A stretch of DNA of 64,000 nucleotides from Bifidobacterium breve (lineage in GTDB: Bacteria > Actinomycetota > Actinomycetes > Nanopelagicales > Nanopelagicaceae). The notes under the pieces were generated by a model, which was not told the DNA's origin, searched no databases, and saw only the letters and a program-made list of their open reading frames with translations. Position numbers and translations under genes: made by a program. Every line of letters begins with the position of its first letter. The stretch's first letter is position 1. The stretch lies in the NCBI GenBank assembly GCA_945883725.1, contig CAMCXZ010000002.1, forward strand, positions 43,540 through 107,539. The letters are read 5' to 3'. Below, one piece after another: positions 17,474-25,594 of this stretch.

Positions 17474-19333
17474 TCAAAGCTTAAATCCCTTGTTAACGAG
17501 TGCTTGCCAAAGTGAATCGGATAGTTCCAATGAAGTTGCAACGCTAATGTGCGAAGCATCACGGTAGGCCACATTTCCACGCACGATACCCGGGCAATCT
17601 ACTTGGCAGAGCCATGCTGCTGGATCAATTATTTCGAAGTCAGCATCCTGTGGTAATCCTATTTTCGAATCAGCTAAGCATTTATCAGCACTAGTACTTG
17701 CCAAACAATCAGGAATATTTCGTTTTGGTAGTGGCGTATCCATTAGATATACGAGCTTAGGAGTTAAGGATTTGAGAGTTGCGTAAGTGCGCAAAGAGCC
17801 ATCTTGCCACCACTTCTCGACCTCACTTGGGTTTCCATAGGGCGCGAAATGTTCAAAGGAGGAAAGGATGATCAGATCTGGTTTCACCTCGGTAATTCGT
17901 TTAATCGAGTTCTCACGCCACGTCGCGCAGTTGCTCATTTTGAATGCGCCCACACTCTCGCGCACAACATCTATTGACGGACAGGCCGACTTGGTCAAGG
18001 TGATTAGCTTAAATCCCTTTTCTTCAGCCAATTTCTCCAGCGCTGGAAACCACTGCACTGCATGGGAATCTCCATAAAGGACTACCGTTTTTTCACTATC
18101 CAACTTTCCAAATTCGCAAAGAGGTGAGAATGATTTATGGTAATTAAGGTGACACCCATCGTCATATGGTGTTGGGCGAGCCTCAATGCTGGCCAAGGTG
18201 ACTTGTTTTCCGTCGATCAAAATCGCCGATGTAGTGGTTTGCGTTATGCCAAAACCAATTAAGAGAGCCAAAGTCATCGATGTCATTGTGGTTAAAACAA
18301 TTCGTCGTGGCGCAAAGCTCTTGGTGCGAATTGGTTCTTCGACATATCTCGTTGTTAAGTCAGCTAAAATGACGGTGACAGCTAATGCAAGGATTCGTTC
18401 GCGGAGAGATAAATCACGAGCGAAAAGTGCGATTGGTAGAACTAAAACTGGCCAGTGCCAAAGATAAAGTGGATAAGAAATCTTGCCTAACCAAACAGAT
18501 ACTCGATTAGTGGCTAACCATTTCAAAGGTTCTGGCCATGCTCCGATACTCGATAACAAGGCGGCGGTTCCGAGCACCGGCAACAAGGCGTAAAAACCAG
18601 GAAAGGCAGTACTTTCGTTAAACCACAAAGCAGATACAACTAACGCGACAACGCCGAGAATTGATAGCAAGCGACTTCTTCGCCTTAACGTGGGCAACAG
18701 CGCAATCAAGGCGCCAACGCTTAGTTCCCAGGCTCGCGTGGGCAATGAATAGAAAGCCCAGATCGGAGCAACAATCGTAAGCCAAACTCCAAGTGCGAAA
18801 GTGGTAATCGTTACTAATGAGAATCCAACTAGAAACTTTCGAGCGCTTCTAAATTTTGCAAGTGCAATAATGAAAAGCGGCCAGAAAATGTAGAACTGCT
18901 CTTCAACCGCCAGTGACCAATAGTGAATAAATGGTGACGGTGTTGCGTTCAGATTCTGATAATCGTTTTGCCACCAAGCAAAAAGATAATTGGATATATA
19001 TAAAGTGGTTGCAATTAGGTCGCGCCCGATAGAGCCACGTGAGATGGGAGGCAGCAACAGCCAGGCGATCAGTGCTGTAACAAATAGAACCAGGAACGAA
19101 GCTGGTAGCAGTCGCTTACTTCGTCTTAAGTAAAATGCCTTAAGCGATATCCGCCCCGTTGAATTGAGCTCTGTTAGCAATAATCCAGTGATCAAGAAGC
19201 CAGAGATAACATAGAAAATATCCACACCAATAAATCCACCCGAAATTAATTTCGCATGAAAAATCAGAACTAAGGTCGCGGCAAGAGCGCGAAGCCCTTG
19301 GATTTCGAGAATCTTATTGGTACTTGATTTCAA
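17474..19333 (-). CDS. Membrane O-acyltransferase with C-terminal SGNH domain (OafA-like)
   Basis: About 619 residues. The N-terminal 350 residues form an acyltransferase-3 membrane domain with about ten helices, the LRALAATLVLIFHAKLISGGFIGVD start carrying the likely catalytic His, and FYLRRSKRLLPA. The C-terminal periplasmic domain is SGNH-like, with LYGDSHAVQW and a final YRDASHIS (D-x-x-H). Such proteins transfer acyl groups to cell-surface glycans. I choose the TTG at 19333, which overlaps the apt stop (TTGA); the longer frame to 19432 would lie inside apt. Confidence 0.88.
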   Translation of the reverse strand: MKSSTNKILEIQGLRALAATLVLIFHAKLISGGFIGVDIFYVISGFLITGLLLTELNSTGRISLKAFYLRRSKRLLPASFLVLFVTALIAWLLLPPISRGSIGRDLIATTLYISNYLFAWWQNDYQNLNATPSPFIHYWSLAVEEQFYIFWPLFIIALAKFRSARKFLVGFSLVTITTFALGVWLTIVAPIWAFYSLPTRAWELSVGALIALLPTLRRRSRLLSILGVVALVVSALWFNESTAFPGFYALLPVLGTAALLSSIGAWPEPLKWLATNRVSVWLGKISYPLYLWHWPVLVLPIALFARDLSLRERILALAVTVILADLTTRYVEEPIRTKSFAPRRIVLTTMTSMTLALLIGFGITQTTTSAILIDGKQVTLASIEARPTPYDDGCHLNYHKSFSPLCEFGKLDSEKTVVLYGDSHAVQWFPALEKLAEEKGFKLITLTKSACPSIDVVRESVGAFKMSNCATWRENSIKRITEVKPDLIILSSFEHFAPYGNPSEVEKWWQDGSLRTYATLKSLTPKLVYLMDTPLPKRNIPDCLASTSADKCLADSKIGLPQDADFEIIDPAAWLCQVDCPGIVRGNVAYRDASHISVATSLELSDSLWQALVNKGFKL

Positions 19334-19863
19334 ATCTGCACCAGCGCCCGAATCTTTAAATCTGGGAAAGCAGCCAAGATTCGATCTCGACCGCCAAGCG
19401 CGCTGATTTCTAGCAAGACCGCAACTTCGCAAACTTCACCTGCTAAATCCGCGATCAGTTCAAGTGCGGCAATTAAGGTCCCACCAGTTGCTAGTACGTC
19501 ATCTATTAATAGAACCTTTGGATCCCTGACATGTGCAAGAGCATCTATCTGCATTTCGAGGCTGTCACTGCCATACTCCAAACCGTATTCGCGTTTAATG
19601 ACGGCGCCAGGCAATTTGCCTGCCTTGCGGATCGGAACAAACCCAACAGCGCTATCAATAGCTATTGCGCTAGCTAAAATGAAACCACGAGATTCAACAC
19701 CGGCGACTACGTTAAATGGTGATTCGGTTTGAGCAAATTCCTTAGTAACTAATTCAAAGGCTCTCGGATTTGCGATAAGAGGTGCTATATCTTGAAATAA
19801 AACGCCGGGGATTGGGAAATCGGGAACTGGGCGAATCAGAGCGAGCGCTTCGGCAATCTTCAT
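19330..19863 (-). CDS. apt: Adenine phosphoribosyltransferase
   Basis: A 177-residue purine-salvage enzyme making AMP from adenine and PRPP. The PRPP loop VLLIDDVLATGGTL lies near 120-133, and the adenine-pocket ESRGFI segment near 58-63. It is the first gene after tRNA-Leu and its stop overlaps the TTG of the acyltransferase gene. In many actinobacteria apt precedes relA; here it does not. Confidence 0.95.
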   Translation of the reverse strand: MKIAEALALIRPVPDFPIPGVLFQDIAPLIANPRAFELVTKEFAQTESPFNVVAGVESRGFILASAIAIDSAVGFVPIRKAGKLPGAVIKREYGLEYGSDSLEMQIDALAHVRDPKVLLIDDVLATGGTLIAALELIADLAGEVCEVAVLLEISALGGRDRILAAFPDLKIRALVQI

Positions 19864-19903
19864 GCGCTCTACCTCTCGGTCTCGAGTTGCTAAGAAATAT
19901 ATG

Positions 19904-19987
19904 TGTCCGGGAGGGGACTTGAACCCCTAAGCCCTTGCGGGCACTAACACCTCAAGCTAGCGCGTCTGCCAATTCCGCCACCCGGAC
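19904..19987 (-). tRNA. tRNA-Leu (anticodon GAG)
   Basis: An 84-nt class II tRNA read on the minus strand. Acceptor arms GTCCGGG and CCCGGAC pair fully; the anticodon stem CTAGC/GTTAG (one G-T pair) encloses TTGAGGT, giving anticodon GAG. A variable arm GCCC-GCAA-GGGC and T-arm GGGG-TTCAAGT-CCCC follow. CCA is not encoded. Confidence 0.96.
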
Positions 19988-20089
19988 GAGTGGTTTTTCA
20001 ACGAAGCGCAAGGATAGCAATAGAGGTCACATCACAGCAAAAGGTCCGTTTACTTCACATTTTGGCGTGGAAACTGAAAGAGTGTCCCT

Positions 20090-21400
20090 ATGAATCAAGA
20101 ACGCATATCGCTGGAAGAAGAGACAATTCGTATTTGCCAAGATTTGATTCGAATCCCGAGTGTCAATTTTGGCGAAGGTAAAGGTGATGAAAGCGCTATT
20201 GCTGCCTATGTTGTCGATGCGCTCGCGCAAGTTGGTATCACTGCAGATGTTTATGAATCAGCGCCCAATCGTGTCAATGTAATTGCCAGAATAAGCGGCA
20301 GCGATTCGAGCAGACCTGGGTTAGTACTACATGGACACATCGACGTAGTCCCAGCTGATGCAAAAGATTGGTCGGTAGATCCATTTAGTGGCGAGATAAA
20401 AGATGGTTTTATTTGGGGTCGCGGGGCAGTGGATATGAAGAATGTGGATGCCATGATTCTGGCGATTGTTAGAAAATGGAAACGCGAAGGTTATGTGCCG
20501 CCACGCGATATTGTTTTAGCTTTCTTTGCCGATGAGGAAGCTGGCAGCGAATACGGCTCACGTTTTATGACCGCGAAACATCCAGAAGTTTTTGCTGGCT
20601 GCACCGAGGCAGTTTCTGAAGTAGGTGGTTTTTCAATCACGGTGAAGAACGGTAAGCGTCTCTATTTTATCGAGACAGCGCAAAAAGGAATTCACTGGAT
20701 CAAATTAACGGCCAAGGGCAATGCAGGTCATGGCTCGATGATAAATAATGATAATGCGGTAACAGCACTGAGCGAGGCAGTGGCAAAAATTGGTAAACAT
20801 ATTTGGCCACAGCGATATACCAAGACTATTAAGTCACTCTTTACTCATGTCGCGAAGGCAACTGGAAACAAATATGACGAATCTGATTTCCGTCCACTTC
20901 TTGATGAACTAGGCCCGGCCAAACGCATGTTCGGTGCGACCTTACAGAACACTGCCAATCCGACCATGCTGAATTCAGGCTACAAAGCGAATGTAATTCC
21001 ACAATCAGCATCTGCAGTTGTCGATGGGCGATTCCTGCCGGGTTACGAAGATGAGTTCAATCAAACAATTCGCGAGATTGTTGGCCCTGATATCGAAATT
21101 GAAACGATTACCCGTGATATTTCACTTGAAGTCGACTTCAGCGGCGATTTAGTTGAAGCGATGATTCAAGCGCTAATGGCTGAAGATCCAGACGCAATTG
21201 CAGTTCCATACTTGATGAGTGGTGGAACTGATAACAAAGCACTCTCCGAACTAGGAATAGTTGGATACGGTTTTGCGCCTTTGAAACTGCCAGCCGATCT
21301 AGATTTTATGGCACTCTTTCATGGCGTTGACGAACGAGTACCTCTAGATGGTTTGAAATGTGGCGTTCATATGATGGAACGTTTCTTAAAGAACTGCTGA
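20090..21400 (+). CDS. M20 family metallopeptidase (dipeptidase/deacylase type)
   Basis: A 436-residue zinc hydrolase. Metal-binding motifs are LVLHGHIDVVPA near 80-91, WGRGAVDMKN, and the catalytic ADEEAGSEYGS near 145-155. A dimerisation domain is inserted between about 195 and 320. The GGTDNK segment near 385 completes the site. M20 members cleave dipeptides or N-acyl amino acids; this one groups by look with actinobacterial ArgE/DapE-related peptidases, but the substrate is unknown. AAAGAG serves as ribosome binding site. It overlaps the convergent reductase gene by 15 bp. Confidence 0.9.
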   Translation: MNQERISLEEETIRICQDLIRIPSVNFGEGKGDESAIAAYVVDALAQVGITADVYESAPNRVNVIARISGSDSSRPGLVLHGHIDVVPADAKDWSVDPFSGEIKDGFIWGRGAVDMKNVDAMILAIVRKWKREGYVPPRDIVLAFFADEEAGSEYGSRFMTAKHPEVFAGCTEAVSEVGGFSITVKNGKRLYFIETAQKGIHWIKLTAKGNAGHGSMINNDNAVTALSEAVAKIGKHIWPQRYTKTIKSLFTHVAKATGNKYDESDFRPLLDELGPAKRMFGATLQNTANPTMLNSGYKANVIPQSASAVVDGRFLPGYEDEFNQTIREIVGPDIEIETITRDISLEVDFSGDLVEAMIQALMAEDPDAIAVPYLMSGGTDNKALSELGIVGYGFAPLKLPADLDFMALFHGVDERVPLDGLKCGVHMMERFLKNC

Positions 21401-22336
21401 CACTTCGCTTAAGGCTTCGCGAACAACTTCGGGCAAACTGATTTGTTCCGAAGTTAGAATTCCGCGGAGTTGTGCACCAGTTCGAGCGCCAACGATTGCA
21501 CTCGTTACACCCGGTGCATCTCGCACCCAAGCTAGTGAAACTTCAAGTGGAGAAAAGCCAAGTCCGTCGGCTGCAACACAAACCGCTTCGACTATTCGCG
21601 ATGAACGTGCATCCAAATAGGGTTCGACGAAACCGGCAAAGTGCGCACTTGCACCACGCGAATCACTCGGTAAACCGTTGCGATATTTTCCAGTTAGCAC
21701 ACCTCTGCCAAGAGGTGACCAGGGCAGGAAACCAAAACCTAAACTTTGCGAAGCAGGAATAATCTCGCGCTCTACTTCGCGGTTTAAAAGTGAGTACTCC
21801 GATTGAATTGTCGTAATCGGAGCTTTTCCACCTTGGTTACTCTGACGGGTTACGCAATGAGCTGTTTGCCATCCAGAAAAATTTGAAATTCCAACATAGC
21901 GAGCACGCCCGGAGTTATATGCCCAATCCAGGGCAGATAGCGCATCCGAAATTGGATTCTCGTTATCCCAAGTATGGATCTGCCATAAATCTACGTAGTC
22001 AGTACCAAGTCGGGCCAGTGAATTATCTAGCTCGGCCATCAAGGCAGCTCTTGAATTATTTACGGTACGAACCCCATCTGGAAAAGTTATCCCTGCCTTT
22101 GTTGCCAAGACAATCTCTTCGCGTTTAAAAAGTGAACCAGCTAGCCCACCGATTACTCGTTCGCTATCGCCATCGCCATATACCGCCGCGGTGTCAATGA
22201 AGTTTCCACCAGCATCTAAATATGCTCGCATTTGGTCTGCGGCCTCATGTTCATCAGTATCGCGACCCCAGGTCATTGTTCCGAGACCGAGTCGAGATAG
22301 CGATAAGCCACTATCGCCCGCACGCCTAATTTCCAT
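21386..22336 (-). CDS. Aldo/keto reductase
   Basis: A 316-residue NADPH-dependent TIM-barrel oxidoreductase. The catalytic tetrad can be placed as Asp and Tyr in FIDTAAVYGDGDSER, Lys in VLATKAG and His in LWQIHTWD. The C-terminal IVGARTGAQL binds the cofactor phosphate. It resembles the YajO/voltage-gated-channel beta-like AKR group. The natural substrate is unknown. Confidence 0.9.
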   Translation of the reverse strand: MEIRRAGDSGLSLSRLGLGTMTWGRDTDEHEAADQMRAYLDAGGNFIDTAAVYGDGDSERVIGGLAGSLFKREEIVLATKAGITFPDGVRTVNNSRAALMAELDNSLARLGTDYVDLWQIHTWDNENPISDALSALDWAYNSGRARYVGISNFSGWQTAHCVTRQSNQGGKAPITTIQSEYSLLNREVEREIIPASQSLGFGFLPWSPLGRGVLTGKYRNGLPSDSRGASAHFAGFVEPYLDARSSRIVEAVCVAADGLGFSPLEVSLAWVRDAPGVTSAIVGARTGAQLRGILTSEQISLPEVVREALSEVSAVL

Positions 22337-22342
22337 GGCGCA

Positions 22343-22348
22343 AACCTA
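22343..22348 (-). promoter_or_regulatory. -10 hexamer before the aldo/keto reductase
   Basis: On the minus strand TAGGTT is followed by TGCGCC and the ATG at 22336, a six-base gap. Confidence 0.4.
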
Positions 22349-22374
22349 GCAAGGCGAGGGCCGAATTACTGCGA

Positions 22375-22380
22375 TAACCT
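22375..22380 (+). promoter_or_regulatory. -10 hexamer before the phosphatase-mshC gene group
   Basis: TAACCT is followed by six bases (TTCAGG) and the GTG start at 22387. It lies 26 bp from the divergent hexamer of the reductase gene. Confidence 0.4.
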
Positions 22381-22386
22381 TTCAGG

Positions 22387-23058
22387 GTGCCAAAAATTGT
22401 TTTAGTCCGTCATGCTCATTCAACAGCGAATGCAGCCGGAGTTCTCTCTGGCCAATTGCCCAATGTGCACTTGTCGAAATCGGGACAAGAGCAAGCTGAA
22501 AGATTGGCTGATCGACTAGGCAAATTAACTATCTCCCAAGTTCAAGTTAGCCCAATGGATCGTTGCGCTGAAACTTTGGCGCCTTGGTTGGCCAAATATG
22601 GCAAAAATGTGAAGGTGATTTCCGAACCTAATTTGGTTGAAGTCGATTATGGAAAATGGTCTGGCAAGAAACTGACAACCCTTTCGCGAGCCAAGTTGTG
22701 GCGCAAAGTGCAAGGTCAACCCAGTGCCGTTACTTTCCCAGAAGGTGAAAGCATTGCCCAAATGCAGGTTCGCGCAATGTTGCCGGTTCACAATTTCTTT
22801 GCCTCGGATTTAGAACTTACCATCATGGTCTCTCATGGTGATGTTATAAAAGCAATTGTTGCGAGTTCATTGGGAATGCATCTAGATGATTTCCAACGCA
22901 TTGTGATCGACCCGGCTTCAATCACAATTCTAGAATCCAATGGTGGCGCAATTCGCCTGACTCGTCTTAATGATTCAGATTCCTCAGTTACTGAACTACT
23001 ACAGAGTAAAAGTAAGCGCGGCCATTTACTCGGCGGGGGCAAAGGCTTAACTAAGTGA
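22387..23058 (+). CDS. Histidine phosphatase family protein (MSMEG_4193-like)
   Basis: A 223-residue phosphoglycerate-mutase-like phosphatase. The phospho-accepting His is in VLVRHAHSTANAAGVLSGQ at the N-terminus and the second catalytic His in VSHGDVIKA near 150. The start codon is GTG. In actinobacteria this family forms a conserved set with DUF3090, an SCO1664-like protein and mshC, and all four occur here in that order. A link to mycothiol metabolism is suggested only by this conserved order. Confidence 0.9.
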   Translation: MPKIVLVRHAHSTANAAGVLSGQLPNVHLSKSGQEQAERLADRLGKLTISQVQVSPMDRCAETLAPWLAKYGKNVKVISEPNLVEVDYGKWSGKKLTTLSRAKLWRKVQGQPSAVTFPEGESIAQMQVRAMLPVHNFFASDLELTIMVSHGDVIKAIVASSLGMHLDDFQRIVIDPASITILESNGGAIRLTRLNDSDSSVTELLQSKSKRGHLLGGGKGLTK

Positions 23059-23603
23059 ACCGGATTGTTTATGATTTTAATCCAGTAGAACGTTTTGTTT
23101 GCGGAACTGTTGGCGAACCAGGAGATCGCAGTTTCTTTATCCAAGCTAGAACTGGTTCGAGGATTACCTCCGTTGGTTTAGAGAAAATTCAGGCTGCCGC
23201 TTTGGGCGATCGAGTGGGTGCGATACTGCGGGAGATTAAGCGTGGCAATCCGTTAATTGGTTACGCACGTTTGGGCGTCGATACCGAACCACTAGAGCAA
23301 CCTATTTTCGAAGAGTTTCGGGTTGGCGTTATTGGTCTTTCCTTTGTAACCGAAACCGAAATGGTTTTAGTTGAGTTGCAGTGTGCCACTCCGGCTGATT
23401 CTGATGAAGAAGAGTTAGTTGATGATGACGAAGATGAAGCACCTGATTTACTTCGGGTGTCGTTAACTCTGGCCCAAGCAGATGCGTTCGCAAAGCGAAC
23501 AGCTGCGGTAGTTGGCGCAGGACGTCTGCCTTGCCCGTTTTGCGGAATTCCAATTGATAACACGGGTCATCTTTGTCCGAGGGCCAATGGTTACCGCAGA
23601 TAA
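23055..23603 (+). CDS. DUF3090 family protein
   Basis: A 182-residue protein of the actinobacterial DUF3090 family, function unknown. The N-terminus NRIVYDFNPVERFVCGTVGE and the C-terminal zinc-knuckle-like PCPFCGIPIDNTGHLCPRANGYRR are typical. An acidic stretch, DEEELVDDDEDEA, near 115-127 precedes the final domain. The GTG start overlaps the end of the phosphatase gene, and the end overlaps the next gene by 17 bp. Confidence 0.9.
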   Translation: MNRIVYDFNPVERFVCGTVGEPGDRSFFIQARTGSRITSVGLEKIQAAALGDRVGAILREIKRGNPLIGYARLGVDTEPLEQPIFEEFRVGVIGLSFVTETEMVLVELQCATPADSDEEELVDDDEDEAPDLLRVSLTLAQADAFAKRTAAVVGAGRLPCPFCGIPIDNTGHLCPRANGYRR

Positions 23604-24309
23604 TCGCGATGAGATCCTAGCCGCACTTGGTTATGGTGATCTCAAAGTTACTGGTCGATTAGTAGATGCATCGAATGCGACGCTCTTTGGTGAGATTACC
23701 GTTGGCGAGAAATCATTTAACTGCATCTATAAGCCAGTAACGGGGGAGCGACCGCTGTGGGATTTTCCTGATGGCACATTAGCTAACCGTGAATACGCCG
23801 CTTATCTGATTAGCGAAGCGATAGAACTTAATTGTGTTCCATCAACGCTGTTGCGCGAAGGACCATTTGGTTTTGGAATGGTGCAACTGTGGATTGATAT
23901 CGATGAAGAAGTTGACCTAGCTGAGTTGTATCGAAAGGACTTGCCCGGACTTCGCAATCTCGCTCTATTTGATGTGGTAATTAATAACACCGACCGCAAA
24001 ATTGGTCATCTATTGCCAACACCCGACGGTCATATTTACGGATGCGATCACGGAGTAACGTTTCATTCCGAAGATAAATTGCGAACAGTTTTATGGCAAT
24101 GGGAACAGTTGGCGCTGCTGGATTCAGAAGTTGCCATGTTGAAAGTTCTTGAGAAAAAACTCGATGGCGAAGTGGGTGACTTGATTCAGCAACTAATCAC
24201 CACCGAGGAATACAACGCTTTAAAACTACGCGTTTCACGTTTACTGGAAGCAAAAGTCTTTCCTTCGCCTAGCCCAGATTGGCCAGCGGTTCCATGGCCA
24301 CCGTTCTAG
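23587..24309 (+). CDS. SCO1664 family kinase-like protein
   Basis: A 240-residue protein resembling the PI3/PI4-kinase-like SCO1664 family. Kinase-like features are a Lys in the CIYKPVTGERPLWDFPDGTLANREYAAY region (about 47-76), the catalytic-loop-like DVVINNTDRKIGHLL near 131-145 and a metal-binding-like YGCDHGVTFH near 152-161. The substrate is unknown. I choose the ATG at 23587; the frame is open further upstream within DUF3090. Its TAG stop is part of the mshC promoter hexamer. Confidence 0.88.
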   Translation: MVTADNRDEILAALGYGDLKVTGRLVDASNATLFGEITVGEKSFNCIYKPVTGERPLWDFPDGTLANREYAAYLISEAIELNCVPSTLLREGPFGFGMVQLWIDIDEEVDLAELYRKDLPGLRNLALFDVVINNTDRKIGHLLPTPDGHIYGCDHGVTFHSEDKLRTVLWQWEQLALLDSEVAMLKVLEKKLDGEVGDLIQQLITTEEYNALKLRVSRLLEAKVFPSPSPDWPAVPWPPF

Positions 24310-24312
24310 GAT
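24307..24312 (+). promoter_or_regulatory. -10 hexamer before mshC, built on the preceding stop codon
   Basis: TAGGAT starts with the TAG stop of the SCO1664-like gene and is six bases (AGGTCA) from the mshC ATG. The AGG in the gap could also act as a short ribosome binding site, so leaderless use is less certain here. Confidence 0.35.
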
Positions 24313-24318
24313 AGGTCA

Positions 24319-25560
24319 ATGCGTTCTTGGCCAACAGTAGCGATTCCGGCAGTCGATCCTAAATACGCGCTGCCGAAGCTAGCTCTGAAAGACACGCTTT
24401 CCGGAACAAAGAAAGCGCTGCCAACTAAGAGCCTCTATCGAATGTATGTATGCGGCATCACTCCTTATGACGCAACACATTTAGGGCATGCGGCAACTTA
24501 CTTAACTTTCGATTTAATAAATCGCTACTTGCTAGCTACCGGCGCTGAAGTTCGATATGTGCAGAACATAACTGATATTGATGATCCGCTGCTCGAACGT
24601 GCTAAACGTGACGGTATAGATTGGGAAGAGTTAGCGCATTCCCAGATCGAACTGTTCCGCAGCGATATGGTAAATCTGCATATCTTGCCACCGGAAAGTT
24701 ATATCGGAGCCGTTGAAGCAATTCCGTTAGTTACTGAAGCGATTGAAGTTCTGAAATCAGCAAACACGATTTATTCAGTTGATGACGATCTCTACTTCTC
24801 GGTTCGCAGTGATGCTGAATTTGGAACGCGTTCGCACTATTCGCAAGTTGAGATGCAGGAAATTTTCTCACAACGCGGGGGAGATCCAGATCGAGTTGGC
24901 AAGAGAGATGTCCTCGATTGTTTAGTCTGGTTAGCCGCTCGACCAGGTGAACCATCATGGCCATCACCGTTTGGCGCCGGCCGACCTGGTTGGCATATCG
25001 AATGCAGTGCCATTGCATTGGCATATTTGAAACCAGATCCAACTGATGATTATGCAATTGATATTCAAGGCGGTGGCAGTGACTTAATTTTTCCACATCA
25101 CGAAATGGGCGCATCTCAAGTTGCCATCATGACTGGCAAGCCTTACGCGCAAACGTATGTTCACGCTGGCATGGTCGGTCTCGATGGCGAAAAGATGAGT
25201 AAGAGCAAAGGTAATTTGGTCTTTGTAAATAAATTAATCGCAGCTGGCGTTGATCCAATGATTATTCGGTTGGCACTTCTAAGTGCTGCGTATGGCCGAG
25301 ATCGCATGTGGACTGATGCAGTGTTAGATGAAGCAAAAAATCGAATGGGTCGCCTGCAAAGTGCTCTTAGTCGCAATGAGGTTGCACCTACCAAAGAGTG
25401 CATTGCTTTGATTATTGCTAGTTTGGCCGATAATTTGGACACAGTTCGCGCAATAAAGGCTATCGATAGCTGGATAGAGCAGACCGAAAGCGGTCTAACT
25501 GGTGGCAGTAGTGGCGAGCTAAGCAGAGCCATTGATACCTTCTTAGGTATCGCGATCTAA
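24319..25560 (+). CDS. mshC: Cysteine:glucosaminyl-inositol ligase, mycothiol synthesis
   Basis: A 413-residue class I aminoacyl-tRNA-synthetase-like ligase that joins cysteine to GlcN-Ins using ATP. The HIGH-type motif is THLGHA near 54-59, the KMSKS motif is intact near 294-298, and zinc ligands include C45 in YVCGITPYDA, C232 in WHIECSA and the His in FPHHEMG. The short C-terminus without a tRNA-binding anticodon domain separates it from cysteinyl-tRNA synthetase. Mycothiol is the low-molecular-weight thiol of actinobacteria, which supports the host assignment. Confidence 0.94.
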   Translation: MRSWPTVAIPAVDPKYALPKLALKDTLSGTKKALPTKSLYRMYVCGITPYDATHLGHAATYLTFDLINRYLLATGAEVRYVQNITDIDDPLLERAKRDGIDWEELAHSQIELFRSDMVNLHILPPESYIGAVEAIPLVTEAIEVLKSANTIYSVDDDLYFSVRSDAEFGTRSHYSQVEMQEIFSQRGGDPDRVGKRDVLDCLVWLAARPGEPSWPSPFGAGRPGWHIECSAIALAYLKPDPTDDYAIDIQGGGSDLIFPHHEMGASQVAIMTGKPYAQTYVHAGMVGLDGEKMSKSKGNLVFVNKLIAAGVDPMIIRLALLSAAYGRDRMWTDAVLDEAKNRMGRLQSALSRNEVAPTKECIALIIASLADNLDTVRAIKAIDSWIEQTESGLTGGSSGELSRAIDTFLGIAI

Positions 25561-25581
25561 ACGCGAAAAATGATCTACTGG

Positions 25582-25587
25582 TAACCT
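25582..25587 (+). promoter_or_regulatory. -10 hexamer before metH (leaderless type)
   Basis: TAACCT is followed by seven bases (TGGGCCA) and the metH ATG at 25595. I see no cobalamin riboswitch in the 34-bp gap, which is far too short for one. Confidence 0.4.
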
Positions 25588-25594
25588 TGGGCCA

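Noticed and set aside
24319..25560. Cysteinyl-tRNA synthetase
   Set aside because: The protein is short, lacks the anticodon-binding C-terminus, and has mshC's gene neighbours.
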